Notes: generated by a model not told the origin, from the sequence alone. 64,000 nt of DNA from Paenibacillus sp. 1781tsa1 (GCF_024159265.1 NZ_JAMYWY010000001.1:3038001-3102000), one strand, 5' to 3'; positions 26,181 through 36,248 are shown, numbered from the stretch's first letter. Program-made: numbers and translations.

Positions 26181-29100
26181 ATGACTTCGTATCAAAACCA
26201 ATTAATCGCACGGTACACGTTCGAAGATGCTGTTCAGATCGGTAAAGACAACTCTGGAAACGGGCATGATAGTTTGCCAAAAGGCGAGTTACCCCCTGTA
26301 ATATCCGAGTTGAAAGGCAGATCGGCTGTAACTTTTAGCGGGGGAGTGAATGGAACTTCTTATCTGCAGTTACCTTCGGATCTACTTCGGAATGTAAGCG
26401 ATAACACAGGAATCACGATTGCCACTTGGGTGTTTCTGGGCAAAGGCTCGAATGTGTGGGAACGCATTTTTGACTTTGGCAAGGGGGAGAAGGGACCGTA
26501 TATGTTTTTGACGCGTCAGCTCCTGGGTACGTTATATGCCGGAGATAATCTGGTTGTTCACCCAAGTGGGGGAGTTGCAAGCGGTGAATGGATGCATATT
26601 GCACTCTCCGTGGCAGGCAGCCAAGGGGGGACGCTCAGCAGTGCAGGTCCAATTGTGTATGTGAACGGAGAGAAGGCCGCAGACGGTTCGATCAGTCAGA
26701 CGTCCAGTGGCAATTATGCCAAACTGCGTAAATGGTTTGATACGTTCAAGGACCCTGAGAATTATAACCAGAATTATATTGGACGCTCCCAATACGCAGC
26801 TGATGTGGATTTTGCAGGTTCGTTGTCCGACTTTCGGATCTATGGGGCAGCACTCACCACGGATCAGGTGATTGAAGTGATGTGTGAATCACTGACAGAT
26901 GAAGCGATTGTGAAGCTTGCGGCAGACAAGTATTTGTCTTTCCCCAACCGAATTATCACCAGAGATGTGTCACTGCCCGCACATTTGCTGGGTGATAAAG
27001 TGACGGTTCAGTGGGGTTCCAGTAATCCGGAAGTCCTGTCTGAGAATGGAGAGGTTCAGGCAATCACATCAGCACAAGAGGTTACGCTCCGTGCGCTTCT
27101 GAACAGAGGTGATAGTAAGCTGAGCCAAAGCTTTGATGTGTCTGTTGTGCCGGCGCACCTCCCACCTTACACGGTCACCATCCATGGAGATCAGAAAGTG
27201 GCTGACATCAGTGAAGTGATGTATGGTTTGTTCTATGAGGATATTAATAACGCCGCAGATGGGGGGATCTATGCGGAGCTTGTCCAGAATCGATCATTTG
27301 AATCTTTTGCATTTGATACATATTCACATGATTCGGGGGAATGTGGTTGTTCGACAGGTCGAAATCGTGAACCTTTGTTTGCCTGGTCAGGTGATACCGA
27401 GAAGATGCTCGTGCAGCATACGGAGGGATTGAACGCTCACTTTAACGTGCAAGATCCTGAAATAAATGCTTATTATGTAACAGTTCAGGATGGGGCAACG
27501 ATTCGAAATCGTGGATTCTCAGACTCCAACCAGCATTGTGCCATGTCCATCAAGCAGGGTGAGGCGTATGATTTTACCGTATGGGCAAAAGCAGATTCGG
27601 CAGGAACGATCACTGTCCAATTGCAGGATAGAGAAGACACTTCCATCAGTGATTCGGTAACGTTACATGTTGAAGGCGGGAACACATGGAAGAAATACGG
27701 CTTGTCCCTTACCGGAACGGAGACTGTACTTGGTCAACTGGTACTTACGTTTGCAGGTGACATCTCCGTCGATATGGTGTCCTTAGTGCCTCAGAATGTA
27801 TGGGGAGCTGATCCGACAGAAGAAGGAATATCCGCTACAGCACATGCCAACTACACAGGTAATCCGAACTATCGATTGAGAAAAGATCTAATTCAGGCTC
27901 TCGCAGATCTGCATCCAAAGTTCCTGCGTTTTCCGGGAGGATGTATCTCCGAAGGGTCCTTTATATGGGACAACGTATACGATTGGAAGGATTCTGTGGG
28001 ACCCGTTGAGCTGCGCAAAGAGAATTATAATGTCTGGGGTTACATGATGACGATGGGGCTTGGTTATATGGAATACTTCCAGTTGGCGGAAGATCTGAAT
28101 GCTGCTCCGGTTCCAGTCATGGCTTGCGGTGTGTTATGTCAGGCACGCTCGGATTATGCTCACCCTGCGGGTGGCGCATTAAGGGATTATTACATCCGCA
28201 ACTTCACAGACCTGATCGACTTTGCGCTCAGTACAGATGTTGAACACAACGAATGGGCGGCGGTACGAAGCCAGATGGGGCATCCTGAACCGTTCGATCT
28301 TCGTTATCTGGGCGTAGGTAATGAGAACTGGGGCACTGAGTTTTTTGCCAATTTCGAAGTATTCAAACGTTCGATAGATGAGTATATGAAACGGAACTAC
28401 CCTGATCATGAGTTGCACATTATCTCGACGGTTGGTGCTCAAGCGGATGATGATGCGTACCAGGAAGGATGGAAATTCCTAAGCGGAAATCTCACCGGAT
28501 CAGCTCAAGTTGCTTTTGCAGATGGCACAGAGGTCATTGAGGAGACCGTAATCTGGTATGAGAATCAGGACAATTACATGGACACCATCGCAGATGAGCA
28601 CTACTATCGATCCAATGAATATTTGCTGAATAACGTGGATCGTTACAACTACTATGACCGGGCCTATCATGAAGACGGAAGTGTCCATTGGAAAGAAACA
28701 TCCAAAGTATTTGTGGGAGAGTATGCTTCCACGGACAAAAATACGCTGGCAGGTGCGGTTGCGGAAGCTGCGATCATGACCGGATTTGAAAATAATGCGG
28801 ATGTTGTTCGCCTGGCTGCCTATGCGCCATTGTTCAACAAAGTACTAACGGACGGTACCTACCGCTGGACGCCGGACTGCATCTGGTTTGATGATGAAAC
28901 GGTGTGGTACACACCGAATTATTATGTGCAGCAGCTTTTTGCAAAGTATATAGGGGATCAGGTACTTGAGACTTCGTTCTCTACATACAGCAAAGGCAAA
29001 CCGCTGAATCTCATTCCGCGTGGCGGCATCGAGATTGCGACAGGGAATGCAGACATCGTGGTGAAACGAGTCACCGTCACGTCCAATGTGGATGGAACGA

Positions 29101-29921
29101 TACTGCTAGATGAAGATTTCAGGGAACGTACAGAGCCTAGTGAGGCATGGAACCAGATTCCCGGATCGGTAGGATACACGTTAACCGAAGGGAAAGGACT
29201 CATTTTGAAGGCACAATCAAGTGGATTGAATGGATTGTATCTGCTGAATGACGAATGGACCAACTACAAGGTGCAGGTTGAGGCGGAGAGAATTTCGGGT
29301 GAGGATGGTTTTTACATCGGCGTGGGATTGACGGATATCTCACCCGAGAACAAGGATGTCATCGAGTACGCAATCAGTTACGGCGGGAACGCAACAGGCG
29401 TGAAGGTCTATAAAAAAGGAATTGAGGGTTATACACTGGGAGACTATTCATCCAGTTCGGCAGCAGGTAACCTGAGAGCGGCCAATTATGAACCACTCGA
29501 GAATGGGACTGATTATACGATTACGGTTAACTATGGTGGGGATACAGGAAAGAATCTGATCTGCTCGTATACGGATGGGCGCAATCCTAGCAAAGTTCTG
29601 GATTACAAGCTGGAAGCCTACAACCGGGAAGTATTTCACTCCGTTACGAAGGACGCACGGCATGTGTATGTGAAACTGGTCAATGCAGATGATGTGGATA
29701 AATCAACCCGGATTTGCCTTCAGGATCTGAAGGTGGAAGCTTCAGCCAGACTGATCTCGCTTACTGGAGAAGATCATTTGGTGCATATTCCGAATGTGAA
29801 TCAGAAGAATGATGAGAAAGTGGTTCCCCAAGAACAGGAGATTACACTGTCCGATACATCGGTGGTGGTTAACTTAACAGCTCATTCAGTAAATGTATTA
29901 GTTATGGATATTCTGAATTAA
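26181..29921 (+). CDS. Large multidomain GH51 alpha-L-arabinofuranosidase
   Basis: 1246 aa, far longer than usual GH51 enzymes (500-850). Layout: LamG-like domain (about 5-235, ending YIGRSQYAADVDFAGSLSDF), atrophied Ig module (about 245-330, VQWGSSNPEVLS), then the GH51 core beginning VMYGLFYEDINNAADGG with a carbohydrate-binding insert. The acid/base is Glu715 in GVGNENWG and the nucleophile Glu847 in FVGEYAS. From about 970 a second jelly-roll-like segment (LLDEDFRERTEPSE) interrupts the C-terminal beta domain, which resumes and ends HSVNVLVMDILN. No signal peptide is visible, although the modules look extracellular. ATG 26181 follows AGGAGG. It diverges from the arabinanase and presumably releases arabinose from its products. 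Confidence 0.93.
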   Translation: MTSYQNQLIARYTFEDAVQIGKDNSGNGHDSLPKGELPPVISELKGRSAVTFSGGVNGTSYLQLPSDLLRNVSDNTGITIATWVFLGKGSNVWERIFDFGKGEKGPYMFLTRQLLGTLYAGDNLVVHPSGGVASGEWMHIALSVAGSQGGTLSSAGPIVYVNGEKAADGSISQTSSGNYAKLRKWFDTFKDPENYNQNYIGRSQYAADVDFAGSLSDFRIYGAALTTDQVIEVMCESLTDEAIVKLAADKYLSFPNRIITRDVSLPAHLLGDKVTVQWGSSNPEVLSENGEVQAITSAQEVTLRALLNRGDSKLSQSFDVSVVPAHLPPYTVTIHGDQKVADISEVMYGLFYEDINNAADGGIYAELVQNRSFESFAFDTYSHDSGECGCSTGRNREPLFAWSGDTEKMLVQHTEGLNAHFNVQDPEINAYYVTVQDGATIRNRGFSDSNQHCAMSIKQGEAYDFTVWAKADSAGTITVQLQDREDTSISDSVTLHVEGGNTWKKYGLSLTGTETVLGQLVLTFAGDISVDMVSLVPQNVWGADPTEEGISATAHANYTGNPNYRLRKDLIQALADLHPKFLRFPGGCISEGSFIWDNVYDWKDSVGPVELRKENYNVWGYMMTMGLGYMEYFQLAEDLNAAPVPVMACGVLCQARSDYAHPAGGALRDYYIRNFTDLIDFALSTDVEHNEWAAVRSQMGHPEPFDLRYLGVGNENWGTEFFANFEVFKRSIDEYMKRNYPDHELHIISTVGAQADDDAYQEGWKFLSGNLTGSAQVAFADGTEVIEETVIWYENQDNYMDTIADEHYYRSNEYLLNNVDRYNYYDRAYHEDGSVHWKETSKVFVGEYASTDKNTLAGAVAEAAIMTGFENNADVVRLAAYAPLFNKVLTDGTYRWTPDCIWFDDETVWYTPNYYVQQLFAKYIGDQVLETSFSTYSKGKPLNLIPRGGIEIATGNADIVVKRVTVTSNVDGTILLDEDFRERTEPSEAWNQIPGSVGYTLTEGKGLILKAQSSGLNGLYLLNDEWTNYKVQVEAERISGEDGFYIGVGLTDISPENKDVIEYAISYGGNATGVKVYKKGIEGYTLGDYSSSSAAGNLRAANYEPLENGTDYTITVNYGGDTGKNLICSYTDGRNPSKVLDYKLEAYNREVFHSVTKDARHVYVKLVNADDVDKSTRICLQDLKVEASARLISLTGEDHLVHIPNVNQKNDEKVVPQEQEITLSDTSVVVNLTAHSVNVLVMDILN

Positions 29922-30028
29922 ATGCATATGGTGAACAAAAGACCGATCACACAGGAAGTGAATGAAACGAAAACGATCGCTGCTAACCAATAGAATGTTT
30001 GATTCATATTATCCAAGAATGGAACATG

Positions 30029-30068
30029 AAAAATGGTGCGCTCCTTAAAGGGAGGCACCATTTTTTTT
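30029..30068. terminator. Intrinsic terminator of the GH51 gene
   Basis: AAAAATGGTGC-CTCC pairs with GGAG-GCACCATTTTTTTT. The A/T-runs on both sides let it also end the converging small gene at 30077. Confidence 0.85.
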
Positions 30069-30076
30069 GCTTCCAA

Positions 30077-30337
30077 TTATTTGCGTTTCAATAACAGAAC
30101 TCCACTGATGGTTGACGTTTTCTGGCGGTATACCACTTTGAATCCAATATCGTTGTCCAGCAAACAGTTTAAGGCATTAATCAATAATGCGCCGGGAACC
30201 AATGTAAATGTACACGGAGACGTGTTGCCAATCACACGTACACTTTGGATTCTGCGAGCAGAACCAGGCACGAGCGGATTTCTGGACCAGTAGATTAATA
30301 CCAGATCCGGTTGTGGAACAGCATTGACACGAGCCAT
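30077..30337 (-). CDS. Small conserved-looking protein of unknown function (86 aa)
   Basis: 86 aa, starting MARVNAVPQPDLVLIYW and ending SGVLLLKRK, with beta-strand-like hydrophobic patches and a basic end. There is no signal peptide and no motif I recognise. The start ATG 30337 lies after an AAGAGATG stretch; the earlier in-frame codons (to 30346) overlap that site. It ends at a bidirectional terminator. Together with the next micro-gene it lies on the minus strand, consistent with a pair of small Paenibacillus-type genes. A plus-strand ORF over the same bases has no ribosome site and is less likely. Confidence 0.55.
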   Translation of the reverse strand: MARVNAVPQPDLVLIYWSRNPLVPGSARRIQSVRVIGNTSPCTFTLVPGALLINALNCLLDNDIGFKVVYRQKTSTISGVLLLKRK

Positions 30338-30432
30338 ACTAATCATCTCTTTTCTATTAAAGGTTCTTAATAGTAGATGAAAAGTAGAGGAAAGGGTGCT
30401 AGACGGAAGTCATGCTGTTCAATAATTAGACT

Positions 30433-30561
30433 CTACTTATTCGTAGAATGCTGCTTCGATGGTAACTTGTCCCCTGGTGTTCCCTTGCCGTTGTTTTTAT
30501 TGTGACGCGCTTTCTCGGCATTTTCGTTAACTTTCTTCACAAAATCTTGCGTGCTTTCCAT
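30433..30561 (-). CDS. DUF4023-like micro-protein (42 aa)
   Basis: 42 aa reading MESTQDFVKKVNENAEKAR then a basic, Asn/Gly/Pro-rich end (GKGTPGDKLPSKQH). The ESTxxFV start and the GKG-P--KLP-K-H pattern fit the DUF4023 family of very small, hydrophilic proteins in Paenibacillus and relatives, whose function is unknown. The start ATG is preceded by GGAAGGAGC at suitable spacing. It is highly charged and without hydrophobic segments. It sits upstream of the 86-aa gene on the same strand, about 95 bases away. Confidence 0.8.
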   Translation of the reverse strand: MESTQDFVKKVNENAEKARHNKNNGKGTPGDKLPSKQHSTNK

Positions 30562-30671
30562 TGAAAATTACAGCTCCTTCCACAAGCAAAATGTGTATTC
30601 CGATCCTTAATATAACCACTGGAAAGTGATTTTATTTTGGGGACATCGCTAAATTTATTTTTGATTCAACA

Positions 30672-30706
30672 TTCCCATGTCAGTTGGGACATACTGGACA
30701 TGGGAA
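30672..30706. promoter_or_regulatory. Operator-like inverted repeat before the TrmB gene
   Basis: TTCCCATGTC (30672-30681) and GACATGGGAA (30697-30706) are perfect 10-base arms with a 15-base spacer that contains TTGGGACA. They sit about 60 bases before the regulator start, a likely autoregulatory site. Confidence 0.6.
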
Positions 30707-30765
30707 GTATAGCCGTCTAAACTAGATAGACCAGACATAATAAGAAGGGATGCGCCGATTCAAAT

Positions 30766-31518
30766 ATGTTGCAGAAATTCGGTTTTACACAATATGAGAG
30801 CCAGGTATACGAGGCTATATTTGCACAAGATGAACCGCTTGATGCCACATCCATTGTTAATTATTCCAACGTTCCCAAAGCCAAAATATATGAGGTACTC
30901 AATCGGCTGATCGACAAGGGAACGGTGCTGACAACGATGGATGGAAAAAAGAAATTATATATGGCCGTGGATATTCAGTCCATTATTCATAAGATCAAGG
31001 CTGATTTTGATAAAGATATTGAGGAACTGAAGAGTTACAAAATCAAACGTACATTCACGGATGAACATATCTGGACGTTAAAAGATGAATCATCCATTGG
31101 ATCTAACATTGAACAACTTATCGAGGAAGCGGAAGCATCGATTCTTTTTCTGGCATGGAATGAGCGAATGGAGAAATATCGGGAACTGCTGGAACAGAAG
31201 GAAAAGCAGGGAGTGTATGTTGAAGTGTTAGCCGTTGGGGGCATGGAGACCTCCTTAACTCGGAAATACTCGTTGATTCCATTACTTGACGCGCCGGAGC
31301 CATCACAACTGCTCATTGTGGATCATGCTTATCTGTTGTTTGCCGGTGTGGAACACGATTCATGGCGAGCCATCAAGACGATGTCCAAACCGATTGTTAA
31401 AGCGATGACTGATTATTTCTACCATGATGTTGCGCTTACTCAAATTACCAAAAAATACGGGGACCAGCTGTTACAGGATGCGGAGATTGAGCGACTGCTT
31501 ACCAGGTTGATCTATTAA
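30766..31518 (+). CDS. TrmB family transcriptional regulator
   Basis: 250 aa. The N-terminal winged helix begins LQKFGFTQYESQVYEAIF and continues VPKAKIYEVLNRLIDKG, typical of TrmB proteins. A coiled-coil linker follows, then a phospholipase-D-like effector domain (SIGSNIEQLIEEAEASILFLAWNE). TrmB proteins often sense sugars or stress and control transporters. The ATG start has only a distant AAGGGATG, so the exact start is less certain. Its own terminator separates it from an MFS exporter gene immediately downstream, its most likely target. Confidence 0.88.
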   Translation: MLQKFGFTQYESQVYEAIFAQDEPLDATSIVNYSNVPKAKIYEVLNRLIDKGTVLTTMDGKKKLYMAVDIQSIIHKIKADFDKDIEELKSYKIKRTFTDEHIWTLKDESSIGSNIEQLIEEAEASILFLAWNERMEKYRELLEQKEKQGVYVEVLAVGGMETSLTRKYSLIPLLDAPEPSQLLIVDHAYLLFAGVEHDSWRAIKTMSKPIVKAMTDYFYHDVALTQITKKYGDQLLQDAEIERLLTRLIY

Positions 31519-31547
31519 AACTATTCTCTTGGAGAATAGTTTTTTTG
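31517..31547 (+). terminator. Intrinsic terminator of the TrmB gene
   Basis: AAAACTATTCTC-ttg-GAGAATAGTTTTTTT, overlapping the stop codon. Confidence 0.85.
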
Positions 31548-31582
31548 TTATATCTTTGTTTGAAAAATAATGAAAATAACTA

Positions 31583-31611
31583 TTGAAACTTTCATTCTTA
31601 TGGGTTACTAT
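31583..31611 (+). promoter_or_regulatory. Sigma-A promoter of the MFS gene
   Basis: TTGAAA (31583-31588), 17-base spacer, TACTAT (31606-31611). The -10 box lies between the two halves of a GTTAC...GTAAC repeat. Confidence 0.6.
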
Positions 31612-31640
31612 CGTAGTTGTAACTTTCGAGGAGGATTCAC

Positions 31641-32804
31641 ATGAATAAGAAAGTATATGTGCTTGCTATCGCAGCATTTGTGGTCGGAACCGTTGAACTG
31701 ATCTTGGGCGGCATTCTGGACCTGATTGCTACGGATCTTCATCTTTCCCTGGCGAAAGCCGGGTATTTAATTTCTATTTTCTCCCTTGTCTATGCGTTGT
31801 CTGCGCCAATTTTATTAAATATGACGGCCAGATTCGAGCGTAAAAAAGTATATATGTGTACGCTGTTTGTATTTCTGATCAGTAATCTGATCTCTGCATT
31901 CAGTACCAGCTTTTATATGCTTATGGCGGGTAGAGCACTCGGAGCAGCCACTGGCTCACTTATTTTTGTGCTCTCCCTGACCCTTGCCGCCCGCATTGTG
32001 GAACCACAGTATAAAGGACGCGCGGTGGGGACCATTACCATGGGAGGCAGTGCTTCACTGATCCTGGGTGTACCACTTGGTATCTTTGTCGGAAACTTGG
32101 CTGGCTGGCGTGAAGTGTTTATGTTAATCGCTATTCTGACCGCAGTGGTTATGGTAGCTATCTGGATTGCGATGGATCGTGTGCAGCCGATCCCAGCTGT
32201 ATCCCTGAAGAAACAGCTTACGGCGCTGTGGAATCCAAAAATGTTGGCAATCCATGCGACGACTTTGCTGGTGCTTGCGGGTCATTTGACTTTATATGCG
32301 TATTTCACACCATTTCTGCAAGAAACCCTGGGTGCCAGCGCGACGATGGTTACCTTTATCTATATGATGTTTGGGATCGCTGCTGTTGCAGGTGGAGGCA
32401 TCGGGGGCATGTTATCCGATCGTCTGCATCCTGCTAAAGCGATAGTCATTGTGCTGATTCCCTTTATCGTGAGTATGGCTGTCATTCCGTTCAGTGTTCA
32501 ATTACCTTTGATTGCCTTCTTGATATTGTTAAGCATCTGGAGTGCACTGAGCTGGACGGTTACGCCTGTACAGAATAGTCTCATTATCAAAACTTCGCCG
32601 GAAACAGCTGAAACACTAATCAGCACCAATTCCGGTATAGCACATGCAGGTATTGCACTCGGTACCTATATCGGTGGTATGGTGATCGATCATTCATCGA
32701 TTCTGAACACCGGATGGGTCGGCTCTGTACTGATTTTGCTTGGCTTGGTGTCAGCCATCTATGCTATTAGCGTGAAGGAAAAAACCGTTCAGGCGGTTGC
32801 TTAG
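31641..32804 (+). CDS. 12-TMS MFS transporter (DHA1 / AraJ-like)
   Basis: 387 aa with about twelve hydrophobic segments. The N-terminus FVVGTVELILGGILDLIATDLHLS (region about 13-36) and the GRALGAATGSLIFVLSLTLAAR stretch are typical of the DHA1 sugar- or drug-efflux MFS branch (AraJ, YbcL, NepI-like). It has a good ribosome site (GAGGAGG), its own promoter and a strong terminator. Adjacent to a TrmB regulator, it likely exports a sugar-like or toxic compound sensed by that protein. Confidence 0.9.
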   Translation: MNKKVYVLAIAAFVVGTVELILGGILDLIATDLHLSLAKAGYLISIFSLVYALSAPILLNMTARFERKKVYMCTLFVFLISNLISAFSTSFYMLMAGRALGAATGSLIFVLSLTLAARIVEPQYKGRAVGTITMGGSASLILGVPLGIFVGNLAGWREVFMLIAILTAVVMVAIWIAMDRVQPIPAVSLKKQLTALWNPKMLAIHATTLLVLAGHLTLYAYFTPFLQETLGASATMVTFIYMMFGIAAVAGGGIGGMLSDRLHPAKAIVIVLIPFIVSMAVIPFSVQLPLIAFLILLSIWSALSWTVTPVQNSLIIKTSPETAETLISTNSGIAHAGIALGTYIGGMVIDHSSILNTGWVGSVLILLGLVSAIYAISVKEKTVQAVA

Positions 32805-32829
32805 AATGAAGAAATTAGACAAAAAATTG

Positions 32830-32871
32830 AACCTCTGCATCCCCGTAGTCAATGGGGTGTAGAGGTTTTTT
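32830..32871 (+). terminator. Intrinsic terminator of the MFS gene
   Basis: AACCTCTGCATCCCC pairs with GGGGTGTAGAGGTT, followed by TTTT. Confidence 0.85.
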
Positions 32872-33021
32872 GCTACCTTACGAGATTGCGGGAGAGTAGT
32901 ATCGACTATTTTCATATAGAGCAAGAGTTGTTTTATTCATCCTAATCTATATAATTAAAATAGTTTTAAAAAGTATTATTTAATGTTAAATTATATGATG
33001 TGTGCCAAGGGAGCGGTGATT

Positions 33022-33588
33022 ATGACCACGAAGACGGAAAAACAAAAAATGCTGGATGGCGAACTGTACATGGCTTCTGATCTCGAATTGTCCCAGGGCA
33101 GAGAATATGCAAGAAGAATGACGCGGACATTTAATCAAACGATAGAAACTGACGGTGAGCTTCGAACCAAGTTACTGAAGGAATTGTTGGGATCTACAGG
33201 GGAACATTTGAGCATGGAACCTAATATTCATGTGGATTATGGATATAACATTCATGTAGGCAACCATTTTTATGCCAATTTTAACTGTACGATATTAGAT
33301 GTGTGTGAAGTTCGTATTGGAGAGTATTGTTTAATGGGGCCTGATGTACATATCTATACGGCTACTCACCCACTCCATCCGCATGAACGCAATACGGGTG
33401 CAGAATATGGCAAGCCAGTCACGATTGGAAATAATGTATGGATCGGTGGTAGGGCCGTTATTAATCCAGGAGTTACTATAGGGGATAACGTCGTTATTGC
33501 TTCAGGCGCTGTGATTACGAAGGATGTTCCGGATAATATGATCGTGGGCGGCAATCCTGCCAGAATCATTAGAGAGATAGAGCTTTAA
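33022..33588 (+). CDS. Maltose/galactoside O-acetyltransferase-like protein (first copy)
   Basis: 188 aa left-handed beta-helix acetyltransferase. The N-terminal Mac domain ([14 protein letters not shown]) is followed by hexapeptide repeats with the active-site region NFNCTILD, the catalytic His in [13 protein letters not shown], and the [20 protein letters not shown] coil. It transfers acetyl from acetyl-CoA to a sugar hydroxyl, probably as detoxification of non-metabolised sugars. Start ATG 33022 follows AAGGGAG; the earlier frame from 32983 has no ribosome site. A related second copy follows 35 bases later. Confidence 0.9.
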   Translation: MTTKTEKQKMLDGELYMASDLELSQGREYARRMTRTFNQTIETDGELRTKLLKELLGSTGEHLSMEPNIHVDYGYNIHVGNHFYANFNCTILDVCEVRIGEYCLMGPDVHIYTATHPLHPHERNTGAEYGKPVTIGNNVWIGGRAVINPGVTIGDNVVIASGAVITKDVPDNMIVGGNPARIIREIEL

Positions 33589-33623
33589 CTTAATTAAGGG
33601 CAGAAGATGGGGAGTGCATCGAC

Positions 33624-34229
33624 TTGATGACTGAAAAAGAGAAATCGCAATTAGGGCTACTATATAATGCCAATTATGATCAAGAGTTAATTGAAGAGCG
33701 TTTGTATGCCAAAGGACTTTGTTACGATTATAACCAGCTCCATCCAGGCAAGATCAATGAACGAGAAGCGTTCATTAAGAAACTGTTCGGGAAAACAACC
33801 GATCGTTTCCTGATTGAACAGCCATTTGTATGTGATTATGGTTATAATATTGAAATTGGTGAGAACTTCTATAGCAATCATAATATTGTCATGCTGGATG
33901 GAGGCAAAATTAGTTTTGGAGATAACGTTTTTGTGGCTCCAAATTGTGGGTTTTATACTGCAGGTCACCCTTTTGATGTGGAGCAGCGCAATGAAGGTCT
34001 GGAGATTGTTGGACCCATCACGGTAGGGAATAATGTGTGGATCGGTGGCGGTGTGACAGTTCTTGCTGGTGTGACGATTGGAGACAATACGATCATTGGA
34101 GCAGGGAGCGTAGTGACCAAGAGTATACCGTCTGGGGTGATTGCTGCGGGTAACCCTTGCAGGGTCATTCGCGAGATAACGGAAGAAGACAAAACAAAGT
34201 ACAGCAGGGATGTAGTGAAGAACATATAG
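33624..34229 (+). CDS. Maltose/galactoside O-acetyltransferase-like protein (second copy)
   Basis: 201 aa, same family and layout as the preceding gene: Mac-type N-terminus, FYSNHNIVMLD, catalytic His in YTAGHPFDVEQRN, IGGGVTVLAGVTIG repeats. Sequence similarity is clear but far from identical, so the duplication is old or the two were recruited separately. Start TTG 33624 is nine bases after GGGGAG; ATG 33627 is an alternative. The two form a small operon with a terminator after the second gene. Confidence 0.9.
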   Translation: MMTEKEKSQLGLLYNANYDQELIEERLYAKGLCYDYNQLHPGKINEREAFIKKLFGKTTDRFLIEQPFVCDYGYNIEIGENFYSNHNIVMLDGGKISFGDNVFVAPNCGFYTAGHPFDVEQRNEGLEIVGPITVGNNVWIGGGVTVLAGVTIGDNTIIGAGSVVTKSIPSGVIAAGNPCRVIREITEEDKTKYSRDVVKNI

Positions 34230-34256
34230 TAAAGAATATCCTAACAGCCAATGAGA

Positions 34257-34292
34257 ATGCCCGATGTTTATCATTTAGCATCGGGTATTTTT
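34257..34292 (+). terminator. Intrinsic terminator of the acetyltransferase pair
   Basis: ATGCCCGATG pairs with CATCGGGTAT, followed by TTTTT with one break. Confidence 0.8.
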
Positions 34293-34299
34293 AATAAAA

Positions 34300-34366
34300 T
34301 CCCCCAGACAGTAAACATGCCAAGGTATCGTATATCCGACACTTTTTCATGTTATTTGCTGGGGGA
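34300..34366. repeat. Long inverted repeat next to the GH1 gene end
   Basis: TCCCCCAG (34300-34307) and CTGGGGGA (34359-34366) are perfect arms, with inner ACATG/CATGT arms inside. It may be the terminator hairpin of the leftward GH1 gene, or a small repeat. Confidence 0.4.
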
Positions 34367-34413
34367 TAGATGGATGTATCTGTTACATTTGCTTAAACAT
34401 TGCTTGAAAAACC

Positions 34414-35871
<1,458 letters not shown>

Positions 35872-35879
35872 TTATTTAA

Positions 35880-36096
35880 GAGGTTGTTCAAAAAGCACGC
35901 TTTTGATTACAAAAGATGCCTAACGGCATCATCAGCATCGAATATGGAATTCAGCCGAAATAAGTGTGGGCTTACGAAGTATGTTTCCTTCGGAAACATT
36001 GCGGTTGTTCACGTAGTTTTCCCTACGCTCTGCTACTCCATTTCTATCTTCATCCCATCTTCTCGGTACTGAAAACCGATCTTTTTGAACACGCAC
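35880..36096. mobile_element. MITE-like element (about 217 bp) in the GH1 leader
   Basis: The ends carry inverted repeats that share GTTCAAAAAG exactly and 13 of 16 terminal bases overall. A 5-base direct repeat TTTAA (35875-35879 and 36097-36101) flanks the element as a target-site duplication. Inside there is no ORF with a ribosome site. This is the structure of a non-autonomous transposable element. It lies directly upstream of the GH1 start and so separates the gene from the promoter/operator at 36129-36157. Confidence 0.65.
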
Positions 36097-36128
36097 TTTA
36101 AGATGATTCATGTATGACATAAAAAAAG

Positions 36129-36157
36129 CTTAAACGTTGTAACGGGTTACACGTCAA
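36129..36157 (-). promoter_or_regulatory. Leftward promoter with LacI-type operator in the spacer
   Basis: Read on the minus strand: TTGACG (36157-36152), a 17-base spacer that contains the palindrome TGTAAC-CC-GTTACA (36151-36138), then TTTAAG (36134-36129). It points to the GH1 gene and would be blocked by a LacI-type repressor bound between -35 and -10, presumably the product of the divergent gene at 36249. A near-copy lies at 18817-18845. Confidence 0.6.
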
Positions 36158-36166
36158 GTTTTACTT

Positions 36167-36194
36167 TTGATCCCAATCTGAGGCATACTATTAT
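36167..36194 (+). promoter_or_regulatory. Possible promoter of the LacI gene
   Basis: TTGATC (36167-36172), 16-base spacer, TATTAT (36189-36194), about 55 bases before the regulator start. Confidence 0.4.
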
Positions 36195-36248
36195 TCTAAA
36201 TAATATTGGTTGAACTTATATAGTTCGTTAGCAAGAAGGGAGTCTCCG

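Noticed and set aside
30033-30293. 86-codon plus-strand ORF after the GH51 gene
   Set aside because: It starts inside the terminator hairpin and has no ribosome site; the minus-strand frame is better.
35932-36120. 62-codon ORF inside the first MITE
   Set aside because: It crosses the element end, has no ribosome site and no coding pattern; the segment is better explained as a non-autonomous element.
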